64,000 bases of DNA from Chloracidobacterium sp. CP2_5A (GTDB lineage Bacteria > Acidobacteriota > Blastocatellia > Chloracidobacteriales > Chloracidobacteriaceae), in NCBI GenBank assembly GCA_002254845.1, contig NKPT01000013.1, forward strand, positions 1-64,000, written 5' to 3'. This document shows positions 17,116 through 25,323 of this stretch, piece after piece. Within the stretch, counting starts at the first letter, position 1. Each line of letters opens with the position of its first letter. The notes beneath the pieces were generated by a model. That model was not told the origin of the DNA, did not search any database, and worked only from the letters and a program-made list of their open reading frames with translations. The position numbers and the translations under genes are program-made.

Positions 17116-17814
17116 ATGCCCATTCTGGAGTTTCCCCCAGTCGAAGAAGCGGACGAACACGGACTGCTCGCCGTCGGCGGCGACCTGCATGTATCGTCGC
17201 TGCTGTTGGCCTACAGCAATGGCATTTTTCCGTGGCCGCACGAAGGCTACCCTATGCTGTGGTTCGCGCCGGCCGAGCGAGCCATTCTCGACTTTGAAGA
17301 CTTTCGCGTTCCGTCCCGGCTGGCGCGCTATCTCAGGAAGACCAACTTCACGTTTCACATCAACACGGATTTTCCCGGCGTCATCCGCGGCTGTCGAGCG
17401 AGCGTTCGCAAGCGGCAGCAGGGAACTTGGATCACGCCTGACATTGAAGCCGCCTATACGGCGCTGCACTATGCCGGCTACGCGCACAGCTTCGAGGCGC
17501 GCAACGCCGCCGGCGAGCTTGTCGGCGGCATGTATGGCGTCATGATCGGGCGCGCCTTTGCCGGCGAAAGCATGTTCTACCGCGAATCCCATGCCTCAAA
17601 GTTTGTCGTCATCGAAACCGTGGCCTACTTCCGGCGACATGGCATGACGTGGCTCGATATTGAAGTCATGACGCCCCACATGGCGCTGTTTGGAGCGAAG
17701 GAAATCCCGCGGGCGGCTTTCATGCGACGACTCAAGCAAGCCATCGCCGAGCCGACGATCCCGCTGCCGCCGCCAGCTCGCCACCGTTTGCCGCGTCCGG
17801 CGGCGCTAACCTGA
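17116..17814 (+). CDS. aat: leucyl/phenylalanyl-tRNA--protein transferase
   Basis: 232 residues, close to the 234 of the E. coli enzyme. It moves Leu or Phe from aminoacyl-tRNA to N-terminal Arg or Lys of proteins, feeding the N-end rule pathway (ClpS/ClpAP). Family motifs are clear: GLLAVGGDLHVSSLLLAYSNGIFPW at the N-terminus (shown in part: GGDLHVSSLLLAYSNGIFPW), WFAPAERAIL, the acyl-tRNA region GVIRGCR and TWITPDIEAAY, GELVGGMYGVMIG, and FAGESMFYRESHASK. I place the start at ATG 17116; the upstream in-frame ATG at 17029 adds 29 residues with no family match. The following VWFA-related fragment is in the same frame directly after this stop. Confidence 0.93.
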   Translation: MPILEFPPVEEADEHGLLAVGGDLHVSSLLLAYSNGIFPWPHEGYPMLWFAPAERAILDFEDFRVPSRLARYLRKTNFTFHINTDFPGVIRGCRASVRKRQQGTWITPDIEAAYTALHYAGYAHSFEARNAAGELVGGMYGVMIGRAFAGESMFYRESHASKFVVIETVAYFRRHGMTWLDIEVMTPHMALFGAKEIPRAAFMRRLKQAIAEPTIPLPPPARHRLPRPAALT

Positions 17815-18417
17815 CAACCGCCCGGCGACTGCCTGATTTCCGCAGTTTCTCGTTTCCGCGCTCCGGCGCAGAGCCCGCCCGCGCCAAAGCCGGACGGTCA
17901 GCCGGACGATGCTGACGAGGATGCGGTTATCTCGCTGGGCGCGGAGTTGCTGCAACTCTGCGTCGTCGTTACGGACCAGGGCGGTCGACCCGTGACCAGC
18001 CTCAAAAAAGAGGGCTTCAAAAAAGAGGACTTCGCGTTGCGCGAGAGCGGCAAGCCGCAGGAGATCGCTTTTTTCCGTAGTGACGAACGAGCGCGCCGCG
18101 CGCCGCGGGAGGGGCAAGCCAGCGCGGAGGCGCCGCCCCAGCCGCCAGCCGCCGCGGAAGGGCGGAATTGCGCGCTGGTGGTGGACGACCTTCGCCTCGC
18201 GCCTGGCAACCGCGCGCCGCTCAAGCCCGCGCTGTTGAAATTCATTGACGAGACGCTGGTCGAGGGGGGGCGCCTGCTCGTGATGCCAACCAGCGGGACG
18301 CTCGGCTTTCTGCAGCAAATGACGGACGATAAGCGCGTCAGGCGCGCCGCCGTCGAGCGCCTGACGCCCGCGCCATTGGCGTTGGCGCAAGCCGTGCTAT
18401 GTTTCAAGCCGCGTTGA
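17815..18417 (+). pseudogene. truncated VWFA-related Acidobacterial domain gene
   Basis: An open frame starting straight after the aat stop and in the same phase encodes AQSPPAPKPDG..., then VVVTDQGGRPVTSLKKEGF, FALRESGKPQEIAFF, CALVVDDLRLAPGN and LLVMPTSGTLGFLQQM. This is the N-terminal half of the secreted VWFA-related family (TIGR03436-like). No ATG or GTG occurs between 17815 and the recognisable domain; the first usable codon is TTG 17947, which would discard the export signal. After AVERL the family match stops and only AQAVLCFKPR follows before the stop, so the rest of the VWA domain is missing. Also odd is a doubled KKEGFKKEDF. I read it as a decayed gene; a very small chance remains that it is expressed by readthrough of aat. 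Confidence 0.65.
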
Positions 18418-18460
18418 CACGCCCCGCCGGGCGACTTTCCCGCGACCGAGGCCGCTTCTG

Positions 18461-18913
18461 ATGAGCAAGCATAAATCCAAGGAAGAGAAACCCAGAGAAG
18501 AAAAACTCAAGGACAAGCGCAAGCGCGCCGCGCCGACGATTTTTGAAAACGTCGTCGAGCAGGCGACCGAGCGGTGGGATCAGCTTGTTCACAATCCGCA
18601 GTTCGCGGCGGCGCTAGCGACGGCGCTTGAACAGCCGATGAATCTTGCCAATCGCGTGCAAGAGCTGGTCGGCGCGAGTCTGCGCGCGATGAGCCTCCCG
18701 ACGCGCGATGATTACAAAAAGCTCAGTCGGCAACTTGACGCGATTGCCGGACAGCTCGAAGACCTGGGCGCGCGCCTTGACGAGCTGACCGAGCGTCTGC
18801 CGGCGGCGGCGCCAAAGCCGCGCGCGGCCAACAGCGGGACGACCCCGCGCAAAGCGTCGCGGTCGCGTAAGCCGACTCAGCCGCCGAGCGATTCTGATTC
18901 CGAAGCCATCTAA
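18461..18913 (+). CDS. small coiled-coil protein, PhaE/phasin-like
   Basis: 150 residues. A highly charged Lys/Glu start (KHKSKEEKPREEKLKDKRKR) leads into a helical middle, then SLRAMSLPTRDDYKKLSRQL and LEDLGARLDELTERL, and a Ser/Thr/Pro/Lys tail. The phrase LPTRDDYKKL followed by a heptad coiled coil is like the C-terminus of PhaE-type polymer-synthase subunits and phasin-like proteins. No phaC is in this window, so a role in polyhydroxyalkanoate is not supported. It is 18 bases before the DUF3810 gene, on the same strand. Confidence 0.6.
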   Translation: MSKHKSKEEKPREEKLKDKRKRAAPTIFENVVEQATERWDQLVHNPQFAAALATALEQPMNLANRVQELVGASLRAMSLPTRDDYKKLSRQLDAIAGQLEDLGARLDELTERLPAAAPKPRAANSGTTPRKASRSRKPTQPPSDSDSEAI

Positions 18914-18931
18914 CCCCGCTCGCCCCGCTCG

Positions 18932-20068
18932 ATGCGTCGCCTGATTCGCCGCCCATCCGCGCTGGCCTGGAGTTTGTGGCTGCTGGCGAGCGCGGCCAGC
19001 GGGAGCGCCTGCGGGCTGCGCTTCCTTGCCGAGCGCCATCCGGCGCGGGTCGAGGCGGTTTATGCCCGGCGGCTTTACCCCGCGCTGGCAAGCTGGGTTT
19101 CCCTGCCGGCCCGGCTTGTGCCGTTTTCTCTGGCGGAGTGCTTGTTGGGGGCGCTGCTGATGGGCAGCCTCGGGTTGCTGCTGTGGGCCGGCTGGCGGGG
19201 GCGCCGTCAGCGACCGCGGCTCGGCATTCTCCTTGGTCGGGGCCTGCCGGTCGCGATTCTGGTCTTTGGGCTAGGCGCGCATGGCTTTTTGCTTTTGTTT
19301 GGCTACCACTACGCCCGCCCCGCCGCGCGAAACGCCTTCAACCTGACGCCGCCGCCGCCCGATCCGGTCGCGCTGGAGCAGTTTGCGCGACTGTGTATCG
19401 AGCGGGCCAACGCCGAGCTGGCGGCCGCCGCGCCCGCTCGAACGACCGAGCGCGGCAGCGAGCTTCCGCTATCGCTCGCGCAGTTGGCTGACTTGCTTGC
19501 TGAAAGCTTCCGCCACTGCCCGGAGCTAGCCTATCTGTCGGACGCTTGTTTCGCGCCGCCCAAAGCCCCGTGGTCGTCGGGGCTGATGGCGCGCGCCGGG
19601 ATTTCGGGCATATTCATTCCTTTCACCGGCGAGCCGCACTACGACCCCAACCAGCCCGCCGGTAGCCTTCCGTTCACCATAGCGCACGAAATGGCGCATC
19701 AGCGCGGCTTCGCTTTCGAGAGCGAAGCCAACTTTGTCGCCGCCGTGGTCTGCATTCGAGCGAGCCATCCATACATTCGATACAGCGGCTGGGCCGGCGC
19801 GGCGCGATACGCTTTGCGCGACCTGGCGCGCGCGCCCGAGCGGTATGCCGCGGTGACGCCGCTGATTGGCGACGCGCTGCGGGCCGACTGGCAGGCGCAG
19901 GGGCGCTATTGGTCGCGCTACGCTTCGGGGCGACTGGCCCGCGTGTCAGCGCGTATCAATCACGCTTATCTGCAAGCCAACGGCGTCGCTTCGGGCATCG
20001 CCAACTACAGCGAAGCGACCGGCTGGCTTCTGGCCTGGCAGGCGGCGCAGCGCGACTCGAGCCGCTAG
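18932..20068 (+). CDS. DUF3810 membrane zinc-peptidase-like protein
   Basis: 378 residues. Three N-terminal hydrophobic spans (LAWSLWLLASAASGSACGL; LAECLLGALLMGSLGLLLWAG; GLPVAILVFGLGAHGFLLLFG) are followed by an extracytoplasmic or cytoplasmic domain. That domain has the metallopeptidase motif FTIAHEMAHQRGF (HExxH) and a downstream Glu in FESEANF, as in DUF3810 proteins (PF12725). HExxH plus E suggests zinc proteolysis by analogy with gluzincins, but activity has not been assigned to this family as far as I know. Residues about 330-360 (RLARVSARINHAYLQANG) are typical of the family C-terminus. The start is ATG 18932. Confidence 0.82.
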   Translation: MRRLIRRPSALAWSLWLLASAASGSACGLRFLAERHPARVEAVYARRLYPALASWVSLPARLVPFSLAECLLGALLMGSLGLLLWAGWRGRRQRPRLGILLGRGLPVAILVFGLGAHGFLLLFGYHYARPAARNAFNLTPPPPDPVALEQFARLCIERANAELAAAAPARTTERGSELPLSLAQLADLLAESFRHCPELAYLSDACFAPPKAPWSSGLMARAGISGIFIPFTGEPHYDPNQPAGSLPFTIAHEMAHQRGFAFESEANFVAAVVCIRASHPYIRYSGWAGAARYALRDLARAPERYAAVTPLIGDALRADWQAQGRYWSRYASGRLARVSARINHAYLQANGVASGIANYSEATGWLLAWQAAQRDSSR

Positions 20069-20137
20069 CCCGCTTCCGCAACGGCGCCGCCGGACCCGGT
20101 TTGAGGTCGCTGAGGCGAGCGCTCCTCCCGCGGCGCG

Positions 20138-21289
20138 CTAAATCGAGATGGCGCGCGCCGCTCGCAGGGCGCGCTCGCGGGTTTCGACCAGGTTGTCGCC
20201 CAGCGCCGTGACGTGTCCCATTTTCCGCCCCGGACGCGAGGCCTTCTTGCCGTAGAGGTGCACTGTCACCCCCGGCACGCGCAGCGCGGCTTCCAATCCG
20301 GTCGGTCGCGCCGGCGCGTCAAAGCCGCCCAGCAGATTGACCATGACCGCCACCGGCGAGCGCATGCGCGGCGAGCCGAGCGGCAGGTTGAGCCCGGCCC
20401 GAATGTGGTTTTCAAACTGCGAGGTTTCACAGGCTTCGATGGTGTAATGGCCCGAGTTATGCGGCCGCGGCGCGATTTCATTGATGAGCGCCTCGCCATC
20501 ATTGAGCAAAAACAGCTCGATGCCAAAGATGCCTATGCCCTCGATGGCTTCGAGCGTCCGCTTGGCCAGCGTCGCCACGCGCGCCGCCGTCGTTTCCGAC
20601 ACGGCGGCCGGCGCGAGCGTCGTATGACAGACATGCGCATGCTGGATGGTCTCGACCACCGGATAAATGACTTCCTCGCCGGACTCGTTGCGCGCCGCCA
20701 TCACGGCCAGCTCCTTGGTGAACGGCACGAATTCCTCGACCATCAACTGGCTGCCGCGCTTGAGCAGCTTCTCGAAAGCGGGAGCGATGTCAGCCGCGCC
20801 GCGGATAAGCTCGTTGCCATAGCCGTCATAACCGTTGGTGCGACACTTGAGCACGAGCGGCAGCCCGAACTGACGACTGATGGCCAGCGTCTCTTCCGGC
20901 GACGCTACCGCGGCAAAGCGCGGCACGGGCAGCCCGGCCTGCGCCAAGGCGGTTTTTTGAAAGAACTTATCCTGCACCAGCGCGATGGTTCGGGAAGAAG
21001 GCGTGACGCGCGGCTTGCCGGTCGCTTCCAGATAGCGAAGGATGTCAGGCGCGATGAACTCGTTTTCGAGCAGAACAACGTCGGCATAGGCCGCGACCGC
21101 GTCCAGCAACTCCGGTGACGACCAATCGCCGACGAAGCGTTCCGTCGCGATCAGCAGCGCCGGGCTGTCATCGGTTGGACGGGCGATGATGCCCGCCTCG
21201 TAGCCTAGCCGATACGCGGCATAAGCTGACATGCGAGCGAGCTGTCCGCCGCCAAGCAGGGCGATCCGCTGCGTCATGACGCGCTCCAT
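20138..21289 (-). CDS. purK: N5-carboxyaminoimidazole ribonucleotide synthase
   Basis: About 383 residues, an ATP-grasp enzyme of purine synthesis that carboxylates AIR with ATP and bicarbonate. Visible: nucleotide start IALLGGGQLARM, VLLENEF, TPSSRTIALVQDKFFQK, LKCRTNGYDGYGN, MVEEFVPFTKELAVM, and INEIAPRPHNSGHYTIEAC with the metal-binding Glu/Asn. The ATG at 21289 directly abuts the stop of the phosphoesterase gene (TGA-ATG); a second ATG at 21277 fits the family start equally. PurE is not adjacent. Confidence 0.93.
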   Translation of the reverse strand: MERVMTQRIALLGGGQLARMSAYAAYRLGYEAGIIARPTDDSPALLIATERFVGDWSSPELLDAVAAYADVVLLENEFIAPDILRYLEATGKPRVTPSSRTIALVQDKFFQKTALAQAGLPVPRFAAVASPEETLAISRQFGLPLVLKCRTNGYDGYGNELIRGAADIAPAFEKLLKRGSQLMVEEFVPFTKELAVMAARNESGEEVIYPVVETIQHAHVCHTTLAPAAVSETTAARVATLAKRTLEAIEGIGIFGIELFLLNDGEALINEIAPRPHNSGHYTIEACETSQFENHIRAGLNLPLGSPRMRSPVAVMVNLLGGFDAPARPTGLEAALRVPGVTVHLYGKKASRPGRKMGHVTALGDNLVETRERALRAARAISI

Positions 21290-21925
21290 TCACGCGCGCG
21301 CGTCAAGATCAACCACCACTGGCGCGTTGACCAAGCGATAGCGCAGGTTGCACAGCGCGGCATTGACAAACTCGGTCGCGCCATGACGCTCGCGCCCGTA
21401 GGCTTCATGAATATGACCAAAGGCATGCAGGCGCGGCGCGATGCGATCCACGACGGCGCGCAGCTCGCTGCATCCGACCCGCCACCCGAACTGCGTGCGG
21501 TCGAGAATATCGTAGGGCGGCGTGTGCGTGATGAGCACATCCGTGTCTTCAGGGATAAGGTTCCACTTTTCGCGCAGCGACGATTTTTTCCACAGATTAA
21601 ACGCGCCGTTCATAAACCACGGCTGCCAGGGGCTTCCGTAAAGCTTGAGTCCGCAGGCGACGGCGGCTTCATCCGCCAGATGGATGGCGTTTTCCAGCAG
21701 CGATTGCGGCGCGGCGTTATTTTCCTGAGCGCAGTGGTCATGATTGCCCGCCACCACGAACTTGTGCGGGTGCGGCTGCCGCCGCAGAAACGCATCGAAA
21801 AGATGCAGCTCATCCAGCGTGCCGCGCCGGGTGAAGTCGCCAGCGTGGATGAGAATGTCGCCCTCCGGCACGTGAAAGTCGTGGTTGCCATGGGTGTCGC
21901 TGATGATGACGATGCGAACAGACAT
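21290..21925 (-). CDS. calcineurin-like metallophosphoesterase
   Basis: 211 residues. Metal-site motifs in order: IISDTHGNHD (DxH), LIHAGDFTRRG (GD), VVAGNHDHC (GNHD), and LITHTPPYDILD with AFGHIHEAYG (GHxH). This is the single-domain MPPED1/2-like group of metallophosphatases; the phosphoester substrate is unknown. ATG 21925 follows GAGGTGA by 5 bases; the upstream GTG at 21934 overlaps that site. The purK start abuts its stop, so the two are co-translated. Confidence 0.87.
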   Translation of the reverse strand: MSVRIVIISDTHGNHDFHVPEGDILIHAGDFTRRGTLDELHLFDAFLRRQPHPHKFVVAGNHDHCAQENNAAPQSLLENAIHLADEAAVACGLKLYGSPWQPWFMNGAFNLWKKSSLREKWNLIPEDTDVLITHTPPYDILDRTQFGWRVGCSELRAVVDRIAPRLHAFGHIHEAYGRERHGATEFVNAALCNLRYRLVNAPVVVDLDARA

Positions 21926-22082
21926 AGCTTTCACCTCAAGCTGTGACCGCCACCCTTGCCACAGGTAGCCAGCCGAATATGCAGCCAGAATAGTGCATCG
22001 CGGCAGCGGCGTTGTGGATTTTTTTTCAATCCGCCCAGGCGCTTTGGCGCGGATGACGCGCCGGCGGGCGCGCTTGGCAGGC

Positions 22083-23621
22083 CTAGCTCGGCAGCCGCCC
22101 GTAGAGCCGCGCCAGCTCGCGCAGCCGGGCGGCGGAAGCCGCTGTGAAGTCCTCCAGCTTACAGCGCCACGACCAGTTGCCGCGCTCGCTGGCGGGCAAG
22201 TTCATGCGGCCTTCGCTTCCCAGACCCAGCGCGTCTTGCAGCGGAACGATCGCCGTATGCGCCACGCTCGCGTAGGCCGCGCGGATGAAGTCCCAGTGAA
22301 TTTCCGCGCCGTCGCTGTTGAGATACGCCCGACAAAAGGCGCGCTCGCGCTCGATGTCCGCCGCCTCGCGGGTCGAGCCGACGCCGGGACGACTGGCATA
22401 CCAGCCGACCGTGGTATCGTTGTCGTGCGTCCCGGTATAGACCACGGCGTTCGTGACGTAGTTGTGCGGCAAATCCTGATTTTTCGGGTCCCCGCTGAAG
22501 GCGAACTGGAGCACGCGCATGCCGGGAAAGCCGAAGTCGTCGCGCAGCGCCGTCACGTCGGGCGTAATCACGCCCAAATCCTCGGCAATGATGGGCAGCG
22601 CGCCGAATGTCTTTTTCATCGCCGCGAACAACTTGCGTCCCGGCGTTTTGACCCACTTGCCGGTGGCGGCCGTAGGCGCCGCGGCTGGAATCTCCCAGCA
22701 GGCCGCGAAGCCGCGAAAATGGTCGAGGCGTACAATATCCACGAGCCGGAAGAGGTGACGCAGGCGGGACAGCCACCAAGCGAAGCCGTCCTCCGCCATT
22801 CGCCGCCAGTCGTAGAGCGGGTTCCCCCACAACTGTCCCGTCGCGCTGAAGTAGTCCGGCGGAACGCCGGCGACGCGCGTCGGGCGACCCTCGGCGTCGA
22901 GCTTGAACAGCCCGCGATTGGCCCAGACATCCGCCGAATCGTAAGCGACGAAGATCGGCGCGTCGCCGATGACGCGGATGCCGCGCTTTCGGCACGCCTC
23001 GCGCGCGCGCTGCCACTGCCTGAAAAAAAGCCACTGCCGGAATTGGTGGGAAGCCGCCGCCGGGCCAAGCTCGCGCATGGCGGCGGCTAGGGCGGCGGGG
23101 TCGCGGTCGCGCAGCGCCGCGGGCCAGTCGCTCCAGGGGCGACCGCCGTGGGCGTCCTTGAGGGCGCAAAACTGCGCGTAGTCGTTGAGCCAGTCGGCTT
23201 CCGCCGCGCAGAACGCCTGAAAGTCCGTTCGCCACGCCGCCGGCGCGGAGGCCGCGAACCGCTCAAACGCCTCGGCGAGGAGGGCGCGCTTCCAAGGAAT
23301 GACCGCGCCGTAGTCCACGCGGTCGGCGGGAAAGCTTGGGCAGTCGCGCAGCCGCTCCTGCGGGACGAGCCCCAGCTCGACAAGCGATTCAGCGGGGATA
23401 AGCAGCGGGTTTCCAGCAAAGGCCGAAAGCCCGGCGTACGGCGAGTCGCCGTAGCCGGTCGGCGCCAGCGGCAGGATTTGCCAGTAAGACTGGCCCGCCG
23501 CCGCAAGGAAATCGAGGAAGCCTTCGAGGTTTCCGTCAAGCGCGCCGATGCCGTCGGGTCCGGGCAGCGAAGTCGGGTGGAGCAACAGGCCGCAGGCGCG
23601 CGGCCAAGCCTGGGCAGTCAC
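22083..23621 (-). CDS. malQ: 4-alpha-glucanotransferase (amylomaltase)
   Basis: 512 residues, GH77. It transfers maltodextrin segments between glucans and frees glucose. Motifs: GLLLHPTSLPGPDGIGALD, WQILPLAPTGYGDSPY, the nucleophile region DIVRLDHFRGFAACWEIP, the acid/base region LPIIAEDLGVITPDV, and TGTHDNDTTVGWY. The start is GTG at 23621, overlapping the TGA of the upstream transferase as GTGA, so translation is probably coupled. The other starch enzymes of the window are at 55-60 kb, about 34 kb away. Confidence 0.95.
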   Translation of the reverse strand: MTAQAWPRACGLLLHPTSLPGPDGIGALDGNLEGFLDFLAAAGQSYWQILPLAPTGYGDSPYAGLSAFAGNPLLIPAESLVELGLVPQERLRDCPSFPADRVDYGAVIPWKRALLAEAFERFAASAPAAWRTDFQAFCAAEADWLNDYAQFCALKDAHGGRPWSDWPAALRDRDPAALAAAMRELGPAAASHQFRQWLFFRQWQRAREACRKRGIRVIGDAPIFVAYDSADVWANRGLFKLDAEGRPTRVAGVPPDYFSATGQLWGNPLYDWRRMAEDGFAWWLSRLRHLFRLVDIVRLDHFRGFAACWEIPAAAPTAATGKWVKTPGRKLFAAMKKTFGALPIIAEDLGVITPDVTALRDDFGFPGMRVLQFAFSGDPKNQDLPHNYVTNAVVYTGTHDNDTTVGWYASRPGVGSTREAADIERERAFCRAYLNSDGAEIHWDFIRAAYASVAHTAIVPLQDALGLGSEGRMNLPASERGNWSWRCKLEDFTAASAARLRELARLYGRLPS

Positions 23622-25183
23622 GAGCGAGTCACTTTCGGGAGCGGCGCGCTCCCTGAGTCAAAGCGATCCGGCGCAGAGAGGGGAGCGGGCGTGTCGTCCG
23701 CCAAGCGGCGCGCCGTTCGCTCAATGACCGCGCGCAGCTTGCCAAAAAGCAGGTTGATATCAAAAAGCGCCTGGCTGTCCAGGTAACGGTAGAGCTCGAG
23801 GCTCCCTTCGTGTCCGTCATCGAACGCCAGCGGGATGACCAGCTTCGCCATCGGGCGACGGTCTTTGATGGCGAAACCCGCCGGCCACGTCGCGATGATC
23901 ATAACTGCCCGGCGGGCGAAACAAAAGCTTTCGTGTTCCTGAATGTGCCAGACGTATTCGAGCGGCAGGTGAATTTCGACGCGGGCGAAGTCGGTCGCCT
24001 CAAAGCACTCCGCAAGGTGCGCGTAGAATTCCTTGAAGCTTCTCGAGCGCGTGAGCGATTCAATCAGGTTATGGATGCGAATGTTGTTAGCGATGATGAC
24101 CCGCTGATTGAGCGACCGCTGGATGACGCGCCCGATTTCGCCAAACTCGTGGTAGCCGAAGTGCTGGACGGCCATCCAGACGACAATCCCCAGCGTCAGC
24201 AAAATCAACCCCAGCAGCCGATTCGGCGAGTTGTAAGCCAAGAGGCTCATGAGCGCGAAAAACGCGCACAAGCCATACAGCAGGATGGTCGTCGTCCGAT
24301 GGGAATAGCCGCGCGCCAGAAGCTGGTGATGCATGTGCCGGGAGTCGGCTTCAAAGATTGACTTTCCAGCCAAAAACCGTCGTCCAATGGAGAGCGCGGT
24401 TTCCATAATCGGCAGCCCGAAGGCCAGCAAGGGAATGGTCACGGTGACAATGGTCACCGACTTCTGAGCGTGCAGGAGCGCGAGCCCGGCCAGCGTGAAG
24501 CCAATGAAGAGGCTGCCGCAATCGCCCATGAAGACCGTCGCCGGATTGAAGTTGTATTTCAGAAAGCCAGCCACGCCGCCAGCCAGCGCGCAGAGAAAAA
24601 TGGCGAGCGGGACGTTGCCATTGGCTACCGCGACGTAGGCGAGCGTCAGCGTCGAGAACAGCGCCGCGCCGGCCGATAGGCCATCCACGCCGTCAATGAG
24701 ATTAAAGGCGTTGCTGATGCCGACCAGCCACAGCACGGTGATTGGAAGCCCCAGAATGCCCAGCTCGATCACGCCGCCTGTCAAGGGATTCGGTAGCGTG
24801 GTAATGCCCTGTACGGAGAAGTGAAACCAGACGGCAATGACCGTTTCAATGAAGAACTTCAGCCCGGCTCTCAGCCGACGAATGTCATCCACGAGACCGA
24901 GCGCGAACATGGCGATGCACGGCGACAGAAATCGGAAAGACAGCGGGGCTGCCTCTTCAAGCTGCCTGCCTAGCGCAAAGAAGAAAGCGAACCCGACGCC
25001 GAGCAGGAAGGCGATGAAGATAGCGATGCCTCCGACGCGCGGGATCGGCGTGGTGTGCACGTGGCGCGCGGCAAAGGGGGTATCTACCAGCGACTCCCGC
25101 TGACGCGCCCAGTTGCGAATGACTGGGGTCAGAATGAACGCTGCTGCTAGGGCCGTTAGAAAGACGGCGGCGTAAGTCAGCAT
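23618..25183 (-). CDS. WecA/TagO-like polyprenyl-phosphate sugar-1-phosphate transferase with C-terminal extension
   Basis: 521 residues. Residues about 1-345 are the multi-span MraY/WecA core: IPRVGGIAIFIAF, LGLVDDIRRLRAGLKFFIE with the Asp pair, NAFNLIDGVDGLSAG, VFMGDCGSLFIGF and the loop HMHHQLLARGYSH. The enzyme joins a sugar-1-phosphate (usually GlcNAc-1-P) to undecaprenyl phosphate to start an envelope glycan. About 175 residues follow (from FGYHEFGEIGRVIQ); they are soluble, mixed alpha/beta, and include EIHLPLEYVWHIQEHESF and LVIPLAFDDGHEGSLELYR, which look GAF-like. Such a tail is not part of the standard enzyme. AAGGAG precedes ATG 25183. The stop overlaps malQ. Confidence 0.88.
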   Translation of the reverse strand: MLTYAAVFLTALAAAFILTPVIRNWARQRESLVDTPFAARHVHTTPIPRVGGIAIFIAFLLGVGFAFFFALGRQLEEAAPLSFRFLSPCIAMFALGLVDDIRRLRAGLKFFIETVIAVWFHFSVQGITTLPNPLTGGVIELGILGLPITVLWLVGISNAFNLIDGVDGLSAGAALFSTLTLAYVAVANGNVPLAIFLCALAGGVAGFLKYNFNPATVFMGDCGSLFIGFTLAGLALLHAQKSVTIVTVTIPLLAFGLPIMETALSIGRRFLAGKSIFEADSRHMHHQLLARGYSHRTTTILLYGLCAFFALMSLLAYNSPNRLLGLILLTLGIVVWMAVQHFGYHEFGEIGRVIQRSLNQRVIIANNIRIHNLIESLTRSRSFKEFYAHLAECFEATDFARVEIHLPLEYVWHIQEHESFCFARRAVMIIATWPAGFAIKDRRPMAKLVIPLAFDDGHEGSLELYRYLDSQALFDINLLFGKLRAVIERTARRLADDTPAPLSAPDRFDSGSAPLPKVTRS

Positions 25184-25323
25184 GCGCGCAAGCTCCTTCT
25201 TGGCACAAACAGTCCTGCCGTAAGCTTTCTCAATCCTGGACGCCGCGGATTGTTCCCGACTCGGAAGCGAATGTCCAGCCCGCCAGTGGCGGCGACGCGA
25301 CGCCGGAGCTGCGCGCCCGAAGG

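Noticed and set aside
22159-23235. Second frame on the malQ strand (358 codons)
   Set aside because: Overlaps malQ fully and is Arg/Gly-rich without motifs; malQ has all GH77 motifs.
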